DNA of 5,438 bases from an uncultured Clostridium sp. (lineage in GTDB: Bacteria; Bacillota; Clostridia; Clostridiales; Clostridiaceae), in the NCBI RefSeq assembly GCF_934754915.1, contig NZ_CAKVKB010000183.1, positions 1 through 5,438 on the forward strand. The letters are read 5' to 3'. How positions within the stretch are numbered: position 1 is the first letter of the stretch; the number at the start of each line of letters is the position of its first letter. A model generated the notes under the pieces. The model did no database searches and was not told the origin of the DNA. It saw only the letters and a list, made by a program, of their open reading frames with translations. Below, piece by piece: positions 5,387 through 5,438 of this stretch. The translations under genes and the position numbers were made by a program.

Positions 5387-5438
5387 AAATCAAGCAATAG
5401 CGGATAATCGGTCAATAGAACAGAGAATCTGCATCAAA
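5387..5438 (-). other. Sequence upstream of OrfB core, reading frame broken
   Basis: Before the TGA at 5390-5392, the OrfB frame is open to the window edge on the minus strand and reads MQILCSIDRLSAIA. That could be the original OrfB N-terminus or OrfA/OrfB junction. The other two minus-strand frames also contain stops here, so OrfA cannot be identified. Confidence 0.35.

Larger units (their letters stand above)
4478..5438 (-). mobile_element. IS3-family insertion sequence, transposase-downstream end and OrfB (other end outside window)
   Basis: The element begins on the plus strand with TGAACCGCTCCCTGTCAAGT at 4478. This is the terminal TG...-type end seen in Clostridia IS3-family elements, recognised from memory. 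It continues through a terminator and the minus-strand transposase to the right window edge. OrfA and the left terminal repeat are not in the window, so neither completeness nor the target duplication can be checked. It has inserted just past the ABC operon without breaking a recognisable gene. Confidence 0.8.

Overview
The window looks like an accessory region of a low-to-mid GC Bacillota (Firmicutes), most likely a gut Clostridia relative. The evidence is strong AGGAGG-type ribosome binding sites, MKKL...-type signal peptides, a BcrA-like ABC ATPase and an IS3-family element with a TGAACCGCTCCC... end. No housekeeping gene is present to place it more finely.

Layout, left to right. (1) Positions 2-244 hold the 3' end of a small, probably secreted, beta-rich protein whose start is outside the window. 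(2) Positions 245-484 are non-coding but unusually rich in inverted repeats, including a compact potential three-way junction at 372-427. (3) Positions 485-931 encode a 148-aa Sec-exported small protein. It is followed by a perfect 14-bp hairpin without a U-tract. (4) Positions 1005-2096 encode a 363-aa exported, cysteine-rich protein of unknown function. (5) Positions 2113-2894 encode a six-helix ABC-2-type permease, split by a frameshift near 2679. (6) Positions 2887-3717 encode a second, different six-helix permease. (7) Positions 3737-4372 encode the ABC ATPase. (8) From 4478 to the right edge, on the minus strand, lies an IS3-family insertion sequence carrying a DDE transposase (OrfB). 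Only its terminator-side end is inside the window.

Genes 485-4372 are all on the plus strand, each with a good Shine-Dalgarno. From the 363-aa gene onward they are tightly packed (gaps of 16 and 19 nt, and one 8-nt overlap), so they look like one operon. The likely unit is one or more secreted small proteins, an exported accessory protein, and a heteromeric two-permease/one-ATPase ABC transporter of the bacitracin/lantibiotic-immunity type. By analogy this could be a Sec-secreted bacteriocin-like or signalling protein with its immunity or sensing transporter. That function is inference; the sequence shows only the architecture. The frameshifted permease and the adjacent IS suggest the locus may be decaying or phase-variable in this strain, unless the frameshift is a sequencing error.
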